Source: Thiotrichaceae bacterium
GTDB lineage: Bacteria; Pseudomonadota; Gammaproteobacteria; SZUA-140
Length of the DNA: 64,000 nucleotides
Assembly (NCBI GenBank): GCA_002401765.2
Contig: NVTY02000079.1
Span: forward strand, 124,001-188,000
Direction: 5' to 3'
The position numbers were made by a program, and so were the translations under genes. Shown here one piece after another: positions 35,225 to 44,607 of the stretch (its first letter is position 1; every line of letters begins with the position of its first letter). The notes beneath the pieces were generated by a model, which saw nothing but the letters and a program-made list of their open reading frames with translations, had not been told where the DNA came from and made no database searches.

Positions 35225-36157
35225 GTGACCATTGTATTCAATAAAATTCATCGCCTGAAACAGCAACCTGGTTGGACCTGGGATCATTTTCTTACCGAAA
35301 TGGATAAATGCTCAGTGCGGGGCGTTGATGAAAAGACGCTCTATAGCCATTATCGTGAGCCGCATAAAAAGCCCAATAGTCAACTTGAGACGTTAATTAA
35401 CCAGCTGCATGGTGACTGTTTCCCGGCCCCATTCCCTGAAGAGCTGAACCGTTTAATGCGACTCTATAATCACCTGTTTAACTGTAAAAAACATATCGAC
35501 AAAGAGAAGGATATTCAGGACCTGGAATTTTTTCTACAGCAGCAATGTGAGCGTGAAGTTGAGTGGTTAAGAGTCTCACGCTTGAACTGGTTGCTGGGGA
35601 ATATCGCATTTGATCGGATTCCGCTTTACCGAAATAATGGCATGCGGGAGCCATTAGATTGGTGCAAACAGTCCGCGATTAACCACTATCAAAAAAGTGT
35701 TTCGGCAATTGAACAGCATAATGGAAAATACCCTCAGGCGATGGTTGGGGCGAGTCACCTGTATAAGGCGAGGCATAATATTCTTGCCTGTTACCTGAAT
35801 GTGGTGCCTCAAGCTAAGCGAGGCAAAGATGCGAGTATCATTCATTATCTTAATGTCTCGAATTATATTGCTAACAGTAAGCAGGCGCTAGAGGCTGAGC
35901 CATTTCAATGGACGATTGCACGTAATGGACTTCGATTTAGTTCACTGCTAGAGAATGACTCTGATGTAAAATATTTCATCTCTGCATTGGCTAATATTAG
36001 CAGGCGTTTTTTGAATCTTGCTTATCAGCCACTCAATCATGGCGCCCTTAATGAAGGCGAAGACTTTCATTGGGCAATCGAAAATGTGTTAACAAGTGAT
36101 TATCTGGCATCCATTGAGATGAAGATGAAAAAAAATAACAGGGGCAAGCGATCATGA
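35225..36157 (+). CDS. Protein of unknown function, 310 residues
   Basis: I do not recognise the family. The start is GTG 35225, with AAGG about 13 bases upstream. The N-terminal ~70 residues (WTWDHFLTEMDKCSVRGVDEKTLYSHYR) look helical and could include a small DNA-binding-like turn, but this is not convincing. The rest is a predicted alpha-helical scaffold, with aromatic and arginine-rich helices such as EWLRVSRLNWLLGNIAFDRIPLYRNNG and repeated Asn-Tyr-Leu motifs resembling TPR helices. It has no signal peptide or membrane segment. The next gene, a small lipoprotein, overlaps it by four bases, so they form an operon with the membrane protein after it. Confidence 0.65.
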   Translation: MTIVFNKIHRLKQQPGWTWDHFLTEMDKCSVRGVDEKTLYSHYREPHKKPNSQLETLINQLHGDCFPAPFPEELNRLMRLYNHLFNCKKHIDKEKDIQDLEFFLQQQCEREVEWLRVSRLNWLLGNIAFDRIPLYRNNGMREPLDWCKQSAINHYQKSVSAIEQHNGKYPQAMVGASHLYKARHNILACYLNVVPQAKRGKDASIIHYLNVSNYIANSKQALEAEPFQWTIARNGLRFSSLLENDSDVKYFISALANISRRFLNLAYQPLNHGALNEGEDFHWAIENVLTSDYLASIEMKMKKNNRGKRS

Positions 36158-36438
36158 GAAAACGGCGGTCATTTATTCTATTGTCGGCGATTGCATTTCT
36201 GTTACTGATCGCTGGCTGTGCTAGTGCGCCTGAGGGAACTGTTGATGAGCACGTACCAGCGCCTGAACCCTCCTTGCAAAGTATTGGCAGTAGTGAACCT
36301 AAAAATAGTGCTGAAGAAGAGTCCTTATTGCTTGAGGATAGCGCTACAGAGATTGAATCCCAGGGTGCAGTGCCATCCGCTGACATGCTACATAAAAAGT
36401 CTGAGCCACAGAGCGATGACATGGAACGACTCGACTAA
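36154..36438 (+). CDS. Small acidic lipoprotein
   Basis: The 94-residue product has a basic start, a hydrophobic core and lipobox LLIAGC (lipidated Cys near residue 22, followed by Ala-Ser, which favours outer-membrane sorting). The mature part is short, acidic and serine/proline-rich (EEESLLLEDSATEIES) and is probably unstructured. No family is recognised. Its start overlaps the upstream gene's stop by four bases, and the TVP38-like gene follows 15 bases later. Confidence 0.7.
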   Translation: MRKRRSFILLSAIAFLLLIAGCASAPEGTVDEHVPAPEPSLQSIGSSEPKNSAEEESLLLEDSATEIESQGAVPSADMLHKKSEPQSDDMERLD

Positions 36439-36453
36439 CCGCTTGTTGGAATC

Positions 36454-37140
36454 ATGAAGAGTCTTATTAAACTGTTTTTACTATTGGTGGCATGCTTTGC
36501 ATCCGTGTTTGTGATGATTAAGCTAACGGGGTTAGTCACCATCGATGATGTAAAAGGGTGGATTGCCCTTGCGGATACCATTTCGCCGTTAACGCTTGCC
36601 GCGATGATTGTGCTGCTGTTACTGGTTGACCTCTTAATTTCAATCCCAACGCTAATCGTTTGTATGTTGTCGGGTTACTTTTTGGGCTTTGGCCTGGGCG
36701 CTTTTGCATCGATGGTGGGCTTGAGTCTGGTGGGTGGGGTTGGCTATGCTATGAGCCGTATTTTTGGGCCGACATTACTGATGAAAGTTGTTAAGTGTGA
36801 AGTCAAGATAGCGGAGATGGCGCGCCTGTTTCATCGCCATGGCTTTGTCATGATTTTGATTTCGCGTGCTATTCCTATGGTACCTGAAGCGGCGGCGTGT
36901 ATGTCTGGTATGACTAAGATGCCTTTCAGGCGGTTTGTGCTTGCGTGGATGCTGGGCTCTTATCCATATGCACTGATTACGGCTTATGCCGGCTCGGTGA
37001 GTACAGCGCAAGATCCCGCCCCCGCTATTTTCACAGCAATTGGCATGATGATAACCCTGTGGATTGGGGTGACGTTATTCTCTCGTTACCCAATGGTGGC
37101 AAAGAATAAGGCGCGCAGCACTTCCTTAGGTTCTGATTGA
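36454..37140 (+). CDS. TVP38/TMEM64-family (VTT domain) inner-membrane protein
   Basis: The 228-residue protein has about six hydrophobic segments. It carries the DedA/VTT-domain signature: a glycine-rich GYFLGFGLGAFASMVGLSL block, then FHRHGFVMILISRAIPMVPE with the conserved arginine and proline, and FRRFVLAWMLGSYPYALI. DedA and TVP38 proteins are linked to lipid scrambling or transport and membrane homeostasis. The specific role here is unknown. It is third in a unit with an unknown protein and a small lipoprotein. Confidence 0.87.
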   Translation: MKSLIKLFLLLVACFASVFVMIKLTGLVTIDDVKGWIALADTISPLTLAAMIVLLLLVDLLISIPTLIVCMLSGYFLGFGLGAFASMVGLSLVGGVGYAMSRIFGPTLLMKVVKCEVKIAEMARLFHRHGFVMILISRAIPMVPEAAACMSGMTKMPFRRFVLAWMLGSYPYALITAYAGSVSTAQDPAPAIFTAIGMMITLWIGVTLFSRYPMVAKNKARSTSLGSD

Positions 37141-37160
37141 TCAATGCAGGGTGTGGCGGA

Positions 37161-38009
37161 CTAGACCTTCAACATATCGATTACATCTTGTACGTCACTG
37201 CGCGCCTCTTCAGGCGCGGACATACTCTCTTCTGGTGTTAAACCAAGCGCCTTGAAGGCGGGAATCTCTGTCCAGTCTATCTCATTAGACGGGTGTTTTT
37301 TGCCGATGTATGTGTGAAGGTTTGCAATCATCACGATGTCTACATAGTCGGGGCTAGGGTCTGAAACACGGCTATAATTCTCATGCTCTGATGCAACGGC
37401 AATGAGTTCTGGTGGGAAATTCCACCCTTCTAGTACAAGCTTTCCAATCTGCGTATGCAGCTTGTAGGTAATATAAGAGAGCTGCTCTTTATCATTTTCA
37501 AGTTCGGGGAATCGATCCGCATAGGCAAGAATAGGCAGCGCCCCAATGTCATGAATCAATCCTGCTAACATCGCATTATCTGGCTTAAGGCGAGTGAAGC
37601 GTTGTGCGAAAACATAGCTAATCGCAGCCACCTGCATGGAATGTAACCACTGTTGCTTCAAGATGGCATTGATCATCCTTGACCCTTTAGATTGGAATAC
37701 CTGCTCAACGACAATGCTATTGATTAGCGTCTTAACCTGTTTGGCACCAAGACGCGTGATAGCCGCTTTGATGTTGTCAATTTGATCTTTTCCTCTAAAC
37801 AAGGGGCTGTTGGCTGCCTGTAAAAGGCGGCCGGAAAGGGCCGCGTCAATGCGGATTATTTTTGCTAACTGAGCCGACGATGAATTAGGATCACCAACTG
37901 TTTCACCTATTTTAATCGCAACTTCGGGTAGCGTGGGGAGATCAAGTCGTTTGTGTTTAATCTCATCCAGCAGCCCCGCGATGAACGTGTCGATAAATTG
38001 GGCTTCCAT
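37161..38009 (-). CDS. HDOD-domain signalling protein, third of a tandem array
   Basis: This 282-residue HDOD protein begins with KRLDLPTLPEVAIKIGETV, continues with RIDAALSGRLLQAANSPLFRG and ITRLGAKQVKTL, and has the central AGLIHDIGALPILAYADRFPEL. The C-terminal half (GKLVLEGWNFPPELIAVASEHENY and IPAFKALGLTPEESM) is shared with the two genes upstream, so all three arose by duplication. HDOD proteins lack the full HD metal site and act as signalling adaptors. It is the last gene of the array, 20 bases after its neighbour. Confidence 0.9.
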   Translation of the reverse strand: MEAQFIDTFIAGLLDEIKHKRLDLPTLPEVAIKIGETVGDPNSSSAQLAKIIRIDAALSGRLLQAANSPLFRGKDQIDNIKAAITRLGAKQVKTLINSIVVEQVFQSKGSRMINAILKQQWLHSMQVAAISYVFAQRFTRLKPDNAMLAGLIHDIGALPILAYADRFPELENDKEQLSYITYKLHTQIGKLVLEGWNFPPELIAVASEHENYSRVSDPSPDYVDIVMIANLHTYIGKKHPSNEIDWTEIPAFKALGLTPEESMSAPEEARSDVQDVIDMLKV

Positions 38010-38029
38010 TAGTTGGTTTCCTAAGGCTG

Positions 38030-38881
38030 CTATCGAGAGAATATTTGTTGGATTTGCGTTAATTCATCTTGTGCATTTTTGATTGCGTCGATGCAATCCT
38101 CAGGTGAAATTGAGATCCGATTAAAGGCTGGAATTGTATGCCAGTCTAATTTTGTTGCTGGATGATCTGTCCCGATATGCCCCAGTAAGTTGGCAATAAT
38201 AACGATGTCGGTGTAATCCAGGTTAATGCTTGGGTCTCGAAATAGGTCTTCATGCTCACTCGCGACGGTAATCAATGACTCTGGAAAACGCCACTTTTTT
38301 AATATTAAGCGGCCAATATTGGTGTGTAACTTATTGACTAACATCTCCAGCGCGGCTGGATTTGATGAAAGTTCTGGAATTGATTCTGCATATTCAATGA
38401 TGGGAAGTGTGCCAATATCATGTATCAATCCGGCCATCATTGCTTCATCCGCATTAAGCGAGGTGTAATGCTTCGCTAAAAAATAACTGATGGCCGCGAT
38501 GCGTAGATTATATTTCCATTGAGCCTTTAATTTATTTTGTACTTCCGGTGAGTAGCATTCTGATTGAAACATCTGTTCCAGTACCAGGTTGGTCACGAGG
38601 TTCTTGATATTGCGATTACCTAAGCGAGTGATTGCGCTATTGAGGTCTTCAATGCTTTTTTTTGCTCTGAATAATGGGCTGTTGGCTAGCTTTAGCAAGC
38701 GAGCAGACAGCGCGGCATCTAGCCTCAGCGTATCATAAAGGTCATTGGCAGAAGAGTTAGGGTTGTCAACGACGGTTCTTATTTTATCGGCAACCTCTGG
38801 TAAGGTTGGCAATGTGATGCGATTTGCTTTGATGTCATCAAGCAATTCATGTACAAATCTTTTTATTAAATCCTTGGACAT
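38030..38881 (-). CDS. HDOD-domain signalling protein, second of a tandem array
   Basis: The 283-residue protein closely follows the plan of its two neighbours: ITLPTLPEVADKIRTVVDNPNS, LDAALSARLLKLANSPLFRAKKS, AGLIHDIGTLPIIEYAESIPEL, GRLILKKWRFPESLITVASEHEDL, and a C-terminal acidic helix ending QDELTQIQQIFSR. It is a stand-alone HDOD with no other domain. It starts about 35 bases after the first paralogue ends. Confidence 0.9.
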   Translation of the reverse strand: MSKDLIKRFVHELLDDIKANRITLPTLPEVADKIRTVVDNPNSSANDLYDTLRLDAALSARLLKLANSPLFRAKKSIEDLNSAITRLGNRNIKNLVTNLVLEQMFQSECYSPEVQNKLKAQWKYNLRIAAISYFLAKHYTSLNADEAMMAGLIHDIGTLPIIEYAESIPELSSNPAALEMLVNKLHTNIGRLILKKWRFPESLITVASEHEDLFRDPSINLDYTDIVIIANLLGHIGTDHPATKLDWHTIPAFNRISISPEDCIDAIKNAQDELTQIQQIFSR

Positions 38882-38916
38882 TAGTGTGATTACATTATTC
38901 CATGAGTGGTTGGCGG

Positions 38917-39765
38917 TTATTGCGAAAAAATATTTTGAATCTCAATAATCTCTTCGTGTGCATCTTTTATGGCTGCAATGCTCTCTTCTGGCGTCATTGC
39001 AAGGCGGTTAAAGGCTGGTATTGAGTTCCAGTCTAGTTTTGTATGCGGATGATTCGTACCGACATGGCTCAAAAGATTGGCTACTAAAACGACATCGGTA
39101 TAATCGGGATTGATACCTGAATCACGTTCAAAGTTTTCGTGTTCACGCGCAACGGTGACTAGCTCATCAGGGAAATTCCATTTTTTTAAAACCAGGTGGC
39201 CAATTTTGGTATGAAGCAAGAATACAAGTCGGTCAAGTGCCACTTCGTTTGACAATATATCCGGAAGAAGTTCGGCATATTCAAGAATAGGGAGTGCGCC
39301 GATATCGTGAATCAAGCCGCTGAGCATCGCTTCATCAGGGCTTAGCTCAGTGTAATCACGTGCAATCACAAAGCTCAGCGCAGCCACGTGAAGGCTATGT
39401 TTCCAGTTTTCTTTCAGTTTTTTTTTGACCTCATCAGAGAGCCCGGCCTGATAAAGTTGCTCCATCGCCAGGCTGGTCACCAGGCTGCGTACATTGGCAT
39501 TTCCAAGTCGCGTAATGGCCACTTTGACATCTTCAACCTGGCTCTGGCTGCGGTAGAGTGGGCTATTGACCACGCGTAATAGGCGCGTGGTGATGACCAC
39601 ATCGGCACTAATGACCTTTGAAATCTGATTGGACGTTGTGCCCTGATCATTGAGTAATTTACGCGCCTTAAGCGCGACTTCAGGAAGCGCTGGCAATATG
39701 ATCTTATTGGCCTTGATATCAGCGATAAGGTCTTTACAGAATTTTCCGATGAGCGAGTTAGCCAT
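38917..39765 (-). CDS. HDOD-domain signalling protein, first of a tandem array
   Basis: This 282-residue protein leads the array. It has ILPALPEVALKARKLLNDQG, ADVVITTRLLRVVNSPLYRS, ITRLGNANVRSLVTSL, SGLIHDIGALPILEYAELLPDI and GHLVLKKWNFPDELVTVAREHENF. Its C-terminal helix EEIIEIQNIFSQ nearly matches that of the second paralogue, while the third is more diverged there. The upstream region carries a sigma-28-like promoter, which would place all three proteins in the motility regulon. Confidence 0.9.
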   Translation of the reverse strand: MANSLIGKFCKDLIADIKANKIILPALPEVALKARKLLNDQGTTSNQISKVISADVVITTRLLRVVNSPLYRSQSQVEDVKVAITRLGNANVRSLVTSLAMEQLYQAGLSDEVKKKLKENWKHSLHVAALSFVIARDYTELSPDEAMLSGLIHDIGALPILEYAELLPDILSNEVALDRLVFLLHTKIGHLVLKKWNFPDELVTVAREHENFERDSGINPDYTDVVLVANLLSHVGTNHPHTKLDWNSIPAFNRLAMTPEESIAAIKDAHEEIIEIQNIFSQ

Positions 39766-39829
39766 AAATGCCTTGTTTTTATAGCAAATGAAACGTGTTA
39801 TTGCGGGTTATCTCTATGATTCTTTTAAG

Positions 39830-39856
39830 GTATCGCCCGCTTTATGATTAACTTGA
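39830..39856 (-). promoter_or_regulatory. Candidate sigma-28 (FliA) promoter of the triple-HDOD operon
   Basis: On the minus strand the sequence is TCAAGTTA, an 11-base spacer, then GGCGATAC. It agrees with TAAAGTTT-N11-GCCGATAA at 12 of 16 positions; TCAAG is also a frequent -35 form in pseudomonad FliA promoters. The predicted start is about 55 bases before the first HDOD gene. Confidence 0.45.
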
Positions 39857-39911
39857 TCCTTTTTATTTTGGATAAATTAAGGGGCATTTATCACTCGCTA
39901 AAGCGCCCCGC

Positions 39912-40985
39912 TTACTCGCTATCAGCGGGTAAATCATAGGGTAAACCATATAATTTTAATGCTGCTTTTGCATCCCGTTGTAGGCATGCGACCTTATTGG
40001 CTGCAAAGTCATTTGAGAGAACACAAAGTGCGCGGTATTGATGATTTGAGATCTGTTCTACTTGCACCACATTCCCTATGGATTGAGCCTCTTCTCCACC
40101 ATCTAGTGGATAAAGTGACATCCCTGGAAGTGGTGTCTGCTCTGAATGAAACTGTGCAATCTGCATGTGACGCTTTAATTTGCCGCGATAATGGAGGCGA
40201 GCAACGACCTCTTGACCGGGATAGCACCCTTTTTTGAAGCTGACACCGTCAATGACATGCAGGTTAAGCATCTGAGGGATAAACATCTCGACTGTTTCGC
40301 TTACGACGCTCGGTTGGGCTGCATTAATATTGAGTAGCTGCCACGCGCCGCTGCCGGTCGGTAAGAAGTCTGGTGATAGCCGTTGCCACAGCGACTGGAT
40401 TTTTTCATGGTTTCCAATCAATTCGAAACGCGAACCGAGCTCCTGGTGCTTAACAGGATGCTGAATAATGGTGATGCCATTTTCATCTGTCACGCCATGA
40501 ATAGCATTGGGCAGGGCGCCAACGTGTGCGCTGAGTTTTATGGCGGCATCTTTTCCGCTAATCCCGATACGAACAGTTTCAGCCGCGGCAGGCTCAAGCG
40601 TGACCTTTGCCCTCATGACAAACATTTTGAGGCGCGGTAGTATTTTCTCGAGCAGGCAGGTCGGCAGGTGCAGGCGATAGCCATCACCGTGTTGTGTGAT
40701 ACGGAAAAGGGCTAGCAGTCGTCCTTTGGGGGTGCAGTAACCGCTGAGTTGGCTGCTTTGTGGATTGATGAGCACGATATCATTGGTGAGCTGTCCTTGC
40801 AAAAAGGTTTTTGCATCAATGCCACTGGCCTGAATAAAGGTCATGCCAGTAATGGGCATGATAATGTGAGCGCTGTCGATAGCGGCCTGTTCCTTTTCTG
40901 CCTGGCCAAAGTGCTCAACACTGGTGCCGTCGTGCGTTAGGATGGCCCCAGCATTTTGTAGGTATTGTTTCCATTGTTCGTTCAT
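39912..40985 (-). CDS. ygfZ: Folate-binding iron-sulfur cluster protein YgfZ
   Basis: YgfZ is a tetrahydrofolate-binding, GcvT-like protein that helps assemble or repair certain Fe-S enzymes, such as MiaB. The protein has the conserved active motif KGCYPGQEVVARLHYRG with the functional cysteine, preceded by ASGIDAKTFLQGQLTND and GYCTPKGRLLALFRI. The length of 357 residues is in the normal range. It stands next to sdhCDAB in divergent orientation, as in many gammaproteobacteria where ygfZ neighbours sdhE/ygfX. Confidence 0.93.
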   Translation of the reverse strand: MNEQWKQYLQNAGAILTHDGTSVEHFGQAEKEQAAIDSAHIIMPITGMTFIQASGIDAKTFLQGQLTNDIVLINPQSSQLSGYCTPKGRLLALFRITQHGDGYRLHLPTCLLEKILPRLKMFVMRAKVTLEPAAAETVRIGISGKDAAIKLSAHVGALPNAIHGVTDENGITIIQHPVKHQELGSRFELIGNHEKIQSLWQRLSPDFLPTGSGAWQLLNINAAQPSVVSETVEMFIPQMLNLHVIDGVSFKKGCYPGQEVVARLHYRGKLKRHMQIAQFHSEQTPLPGMSLYPLDGGEEAQSIGNVVQVEQISNHQYRALCVLSNDFAANKVACLQRDAKAALKLYGLPYDLPADSE

Positions 40986-41139
40986 CGATTTTTTATTTCC
41001 TGCTTAACATTAATGGGTCTCAACGTGCGGTTGAGGAGGGGGGATCATAGCTGAAATAATCGCTGGTGATAATATTCTGGACGAATCATTTCAATACGTT
41101 ACACTACGGTGACACATTGATTATTCATAATGAGTGGTT

Positions 41140-41517
41140 ATGGAAAACAAAAAACGTCCGGTCTTTCTGGATCTAACTCGTATCGATATGCCGGTGATGG
41201 CAGTGCTGTCAGTAGCACATCGCATCACGGGCATACTGATGTTCCTCTCTATCCCAATAGTCATCTATCTGTTGGGGCTTTCGCTCAGTAGCCCACAAGG
41301 GTATGAAACGGTTACCTCGCTATTTGATAGCGGCCTGTTTCGTCTGATAATCCTGCTTGCTCTGTGGGGGTTTGCCCATCACTTTTTTGCCGGTATCCGC
41401 TATTTTATGCTGGATCTCGATATCGGTGTTGATGTTGTTAATGGGCGTAGAAGTGCCTGGTGTGTGCTAGGCGCGGGCATCATCACCACGGTGATTGGCA
41501 TGGTGATGATATTATGA
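41140..41517 (+). CDS. sdhC: Succinate dehydrogenase cytochrome b556 subunit
   Basis: SdhC is one of two membrane anchors of complex II and holds part of the haem b and quinone site. I chose ATG 41140 (MENKKRPVFLDL); the tracked start is an upstream GTG. The protein has SVAHRITGILMF with the conserved haem/quinone region and HHFFAGIRYFMLDL with the histidine pair, across three membrane helices. Its stop overlaps sdhD by four bases. Confidence 0.94.
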   Translation: MENKKRPVFLDLTRIDMPVMAVLSVAHRITGILMFLSIPIVIYLLGLSLSSPQGYETVTSLFDSGLFRLIILLALWGFAHHFFAGIRYFMLDLDIGVDVVNGRRSAWCVLGAGIITTVIGMVMIL

Positions 41518-41852
41518 GCCGCAAATCCATTGGTTTACGCACCTGGCTGATTCAGCGACTAAGCGCTGTCTATATGCTGCTATTTGTGGTCTGTTTTGGA
41601 ATCTACTTTGCTGTATGCACGCCTACCTCATATCTGGAATGGCGCACCATGATGGCCAACAGCTTTGTCGGCATCACGACCACGCTTTTTTTTCTCTCAC
41701 TATTGACGCACGCCTGGGTTGGCATGCGCGATGTGATGATGGATTACATTCATATTGATAGCATACGCCTCGCGTTATTGACGGGCGTTGGTTTTGCCCT
41801 GTTAGGGACGGCTATCTGGATTATGAAGATTTTACTGACGGTGAGTGTATGA
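41514..41852 (+). CDS. sdhD: Succinate dehydrogenase membrane anchor subunit
   Basis: SdhD forms the second membrane anchor. The ATG at 41514 overlaps the sdhC stop, and the protein begins [24 protein letters not shown], the expected N-terminus. The tracked 41460 start would read through the end of sdhC. A histidine in [16 protein letters not shown] fits the haem-binding helix. Three helices are seen in 112 residues. Its stop overlaps the sdhA start. Confidence 0.93.
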   Translation: MSRKSIGLRTWLIQRLSAVYMLLFVVCFGIYFAVCTPTSYLEWRTMMANSFVGITTTLFFLSLLTHAWVGMRDVMMDYIHIDSIRLALLTGVGFALLGTAIWIMKILLTVSV

Positions 41853-43624
41853 GTGATATCAGGCAGAATATTGAACGTCGACGTTTTGATACATTGGTGA
41901 TTGGTGCCGGTGGTGGTGGTTTACGTGCCGCGATGCAGATGTCGCAGGCGGATGCATCGGTCGCGGTGGTCTCCAAAGTTTTCCCCACTCGCTCACATAC
42001 TGTTGCTGCGCAGGGTGGCATCAATGCTGCACTTGCCAATGTACTGCCTGATAACTGGCACTGGCACATGTACGACACGGTAAAAGGCAGTGATTATCTA
42101 GGTGATCAGGATGCGATTGAATATATGTGTCGCACCGCCTCACGCCTGGTCATTGAGCTGGAACATTATGGGGTGCCATTTTCCCGCCTTGATAATGGCA
42201 AAATTTATCAGCGTCCTTTTGGTGGGCAGAGCCAGGATTTTGGTGGTGATCAGGCAGCGCGTACTTGTGCGGCTGCTGATAGAACTGGCCATGCAATATT
42301 GCATACGTTGTACCAGCAAAACATCAAAGCCAAGACCCATTTCTTTGATGAATATTTCGCCATCGATCTGCTAAAAGATAAAGAGGGCTATATACTTGGT
42401 GCATTGGTGATGTGCATTGAGACGGGTGAACCCCTTATTATTGAAGCAAAGACCACCTTGATTGCGACCGGTGGTGCCGGGCAGATGTACCGTACCAATA
42501 CCAATGCGCATATCAATACTGGCGATGGCATGGGGATGGCGTTACGTGCAGGCATCCCACTGCAGGATATGGAGTTCATCCAGTTTCATCCTACTGGTGT
42601 GGCAGGTAAGGGGATGTTGATTACCGAAGGTGCGCGTGGTGAGGGTGGCTATCTACTCAATGGTGATGGTGAACGCTTTATGGAGCGTTATGCACCGCAT
42701 GCCAAAGACCTCGCGAGCCGCGATGTGGTGAGCCGTTCTATTTACACCGAGATAAAAGAGGGGCGCGGTTGTGGCCCCAACAAAGATCATGTGATGTTAA
42801 AGCTTGATCACCTCGGGGAAGAGACACTGCGTAAACGTTTGCCCGGTATCTATGAGATGGTAAAGACCTTTATGCATATCGATGCAGCGAAAGAGCTGGT
42901 GCCCGTTTACCCGACTGCGCATTACACCATGGGCGGTATTCCAACGAACATCAATGGCCAGGTAGTGGTGCCTGAACGTAACGGTGAAGATACTATTCCC
43001 GGGCTTTATGCGGCAGGCGAATGCGCTTGTGTTTCGGTGCATGGCGCGAATCGCCTGGGTGGTAATTCGCTGCTCGACATCATCGTCTTTGGGCGTGCTG
43101 CGGGTAATCACATCATTGAATACCTAGGTGAAAATCGTTTTCACCGCCCGATGGATGAAGATAGCGTGACCGCGGCACTAGACCACATGGCTCACTGGGA
43201 GCGCAAAGGCGAGGGGGAAAGTGTTGATTCGCTGCGCACCGATCTGCAGAAGACGATGGAAGACTATAATGGCGTCTTCCGTTCTGAAGAACTGATGGTC
43301 GAGGGCCTCGAAAAGCTGCTGGCCATTCAGGAGCGAATGAAACATGTAACCCTTAAAGATCACAGTCGCGTGTTTAATACCGCGCGTATCGAAGCCTTTG
43401 AACTTGAAAATCTAGTCGATATTGCACTGGCGGCTGCGACCTCAGCACTGGCACGCAAAGAGAGCCGTGGTGCGCATTCTCGTATCGATTATCCTGAGCG
43501 TGATGATGAGCGTTGGATGAAACATAGTCTCTATTTTAAAGAAGGGCGTAAGCTGGAATACAAACCGGTGCGGATGAAGCCGAAAAGCGTTGAAGCATTC
43601 CCACCTAAGCCACGTGTTTATTGA
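41849..43624 (+). CDS. sdhA: Succinate dehydrogenase flavoprotein subunit
   Basis: SdhA oxidises succinate with a covalently bound FAD. The FAD-binding motif [17 protein letters not shown] begins near residue 17. The histidine for FAD attachment lies in [15 protein letters not shown]. Active-site stretches [20 protein letters not shown] and [19 protein letters not shown] are intact. The length of 591 residues is normal. The gene overlaps sdhD by four bases, and sdhB follows within 15 bases. Confidence 0.97.
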   Translation: MSDIRQNIERRRFDTLVIGAGGGGLRAAMQMSQADASVAVVSKVFPTRSHTVAAQGGINAALANVLPDNWHWHMYDTVKGSDYLGDQDAIEYMCRTASRLVIELEHYGVPFSRLDNGKIYQRPFGGQSQDFGGDQAARTCAAADRTGHAILHTLYQQNIKAKTHFFDEYFAIDLLKDKEGYILGALVMCIETGEPLIIEAKTTLIATGGAGQMYRTNTNAHINTGDGMGMALRAGIPLQDMEFIQFHPTGVAGKGMLITEGARGEGGYLLNGDGERFMERYAPHAKDLASRDVVSRSIYTEIKEGRGCGPNKDHVMLKLDHLGEETLRKRLPGIYEMVKTFMHIDAAKELVPVYPTAHYTMGGIPTNINGQVVVPERNGEDTIPGLYAAGECACVSVHGANRLGGNSLLDIIVFGRAAGNHIIEYLGENRFHRPMDEDSVTAALDHMAHWERKGEGESVDSLRTDLQKTMEDYNGVFRSEELMVEGLEKLLAIQERMKHVTLKDHSRVFNTARIEAFELENLVDIALAAATSALARKESRGAHSRIDYPERDDERWMKHSLYFKEGRKLEYKPVRMKPKSVEAFPPKPRVY

Positions 43625-43639
43625 TAAGGAGTGGTGCTA

Positions 43640-44341
43640 ATGGAAACTATCCGTCTCTCGGTCTATCGTTATAACCCAGACAAAGACCAAAAACCCTATA
43701 TGCAGGAGTACGCGCTCGAACTCGACGCCGACAAAATGGTGCTGGATGCATTGAAAATGGTGAAGGCACAGGATGAGAGCCTGAGTTTTCGTCACTCCTG
43801 TGGTGAAGGGGTGTGTGGTTCAGATGGCCTTAACATCAACGGCACTAATGCGCTTTCCTGTGTCACCGCCATTGCCGGTCTTGAGCAGCCGATTGAAGTT
43901 CGTCCGCTGCCAGGGCTTCCTGTGATTCGTGATCTGGTGGTCGATATGGAGCAGTTTTATAAACAGTATCGTGCTGCGAAACCGTATCTGATAGTGAAAG
44001 ACCCAGAACCTGAGGTAGAATTCAAACAGACCCCTGCGCAACGTGAAGAGCTTGATGGGCTTTATGAATGTGTCCTGTGTGGCTGCTGCTCAACGGCATG
44101 TCCTTCGTTCTGGTGGAACCCCGATAAATTTATGGGTCCCGCAGCGTTATTACAGTCATACCGCTTCCTTGCAGACAGCCGTGACCAGGCGAGCGACGAG
44201 CGCCTTAATGATCTGGAGGATGCCTACAAGCTCTATCGTTGCCATACCATTATGAACTGCGTGCAGGTCTGCCCAAAGGGGCTTAACCCGGCTAAGGCCA
44301 TCGGTAAGATCAAGCACATGATGCTCAAGCAGCTCACATGA
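43640..44341 (+). CDS. sdhB: Succinate dehydrogenase iron-sulfur subunit
   Basis: SdhB carries electrons from FAD to quinone through three clusters. The [2Fe-2S] ligands are in CGEGVCGSDGLNINGTNALSC, the [4Fe-4S] ligands in CVLCGCCSTACPSFWW and the [3Fe-4S] ligands in CHTIMNCVQVCPKGLNP. The ATG at 43640 has AAGGAG eight bases upstream and is preferred over the tracked GTG 43631. Length is 233 residues. It overlaps sdhE by four bases. Confidence 0.96.
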   Translation: METIRLSVYRYNPDKDQKPYMQEYALELDADKMVLDALKMVKAQDESLSFRHSCGEGVCGSDGLNINGTNALSCVTAIAGLEQPIEVRPLPGLPVIRDLVVDMEQFYKQYRAAKPYLIVKDPEPEVEFKQTPAQREELDGLYECVLCGCCSTACPSFWWNPDKFMGPAALLQSYRFLADSRDQASDERLNDLEDAYKLYRCHTIMNCVQVCPKGLNPAKAIGKIKHMMLKQLT

Positions 44342-44607
44342 TGGTTGCTGCTGTAATGAATGAGGTTAATAGCGAAGCGCGTCTTCGTTGGCAATGCCGG
44401 CGTGGTATGCTCGAATTAGATCTTTTTTTACGTGAGTTCCTCGAAAAGGGGTATGGCAGGCTTACTCGTGATGAAAAATTGACGTTTGACCGGATGCTAG
44501 CCATCGGTGATCAGCCATTACTTGAACACTTAATGGGACGCGAGCAGCCGGAAGATAAGGATATCGCCGATGTCGTCAACAAGGTTCGAGCCATCTTTAC
44601 GGATTGA
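44338..44607 (+). CDS. sdhE: FAD assembly factor SdhE
   Basis: SdhE (YgfY/CptB family) helps attach FAD to SdhA. The protein has the family motif RLRWQCRRGMLELDLFLREFL containing RGxxE-like residues, then LTRDEKLTFDRMLAIGDQPLLEHLMG. The start is ATG 44338 or the in-frame ATG 44356; both fit. It directly follows sdhB and overlaps the next gene by 38 bases. Confidence 0.94.
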   Translation: MMVAAVMNEVNSEARLRWQCRRGMLELDLFLREFLEKGYGRLTRDEKLTFDRMLAIGDQPLLEHLMGREQPEDKDIADVVNKVRAIFTD

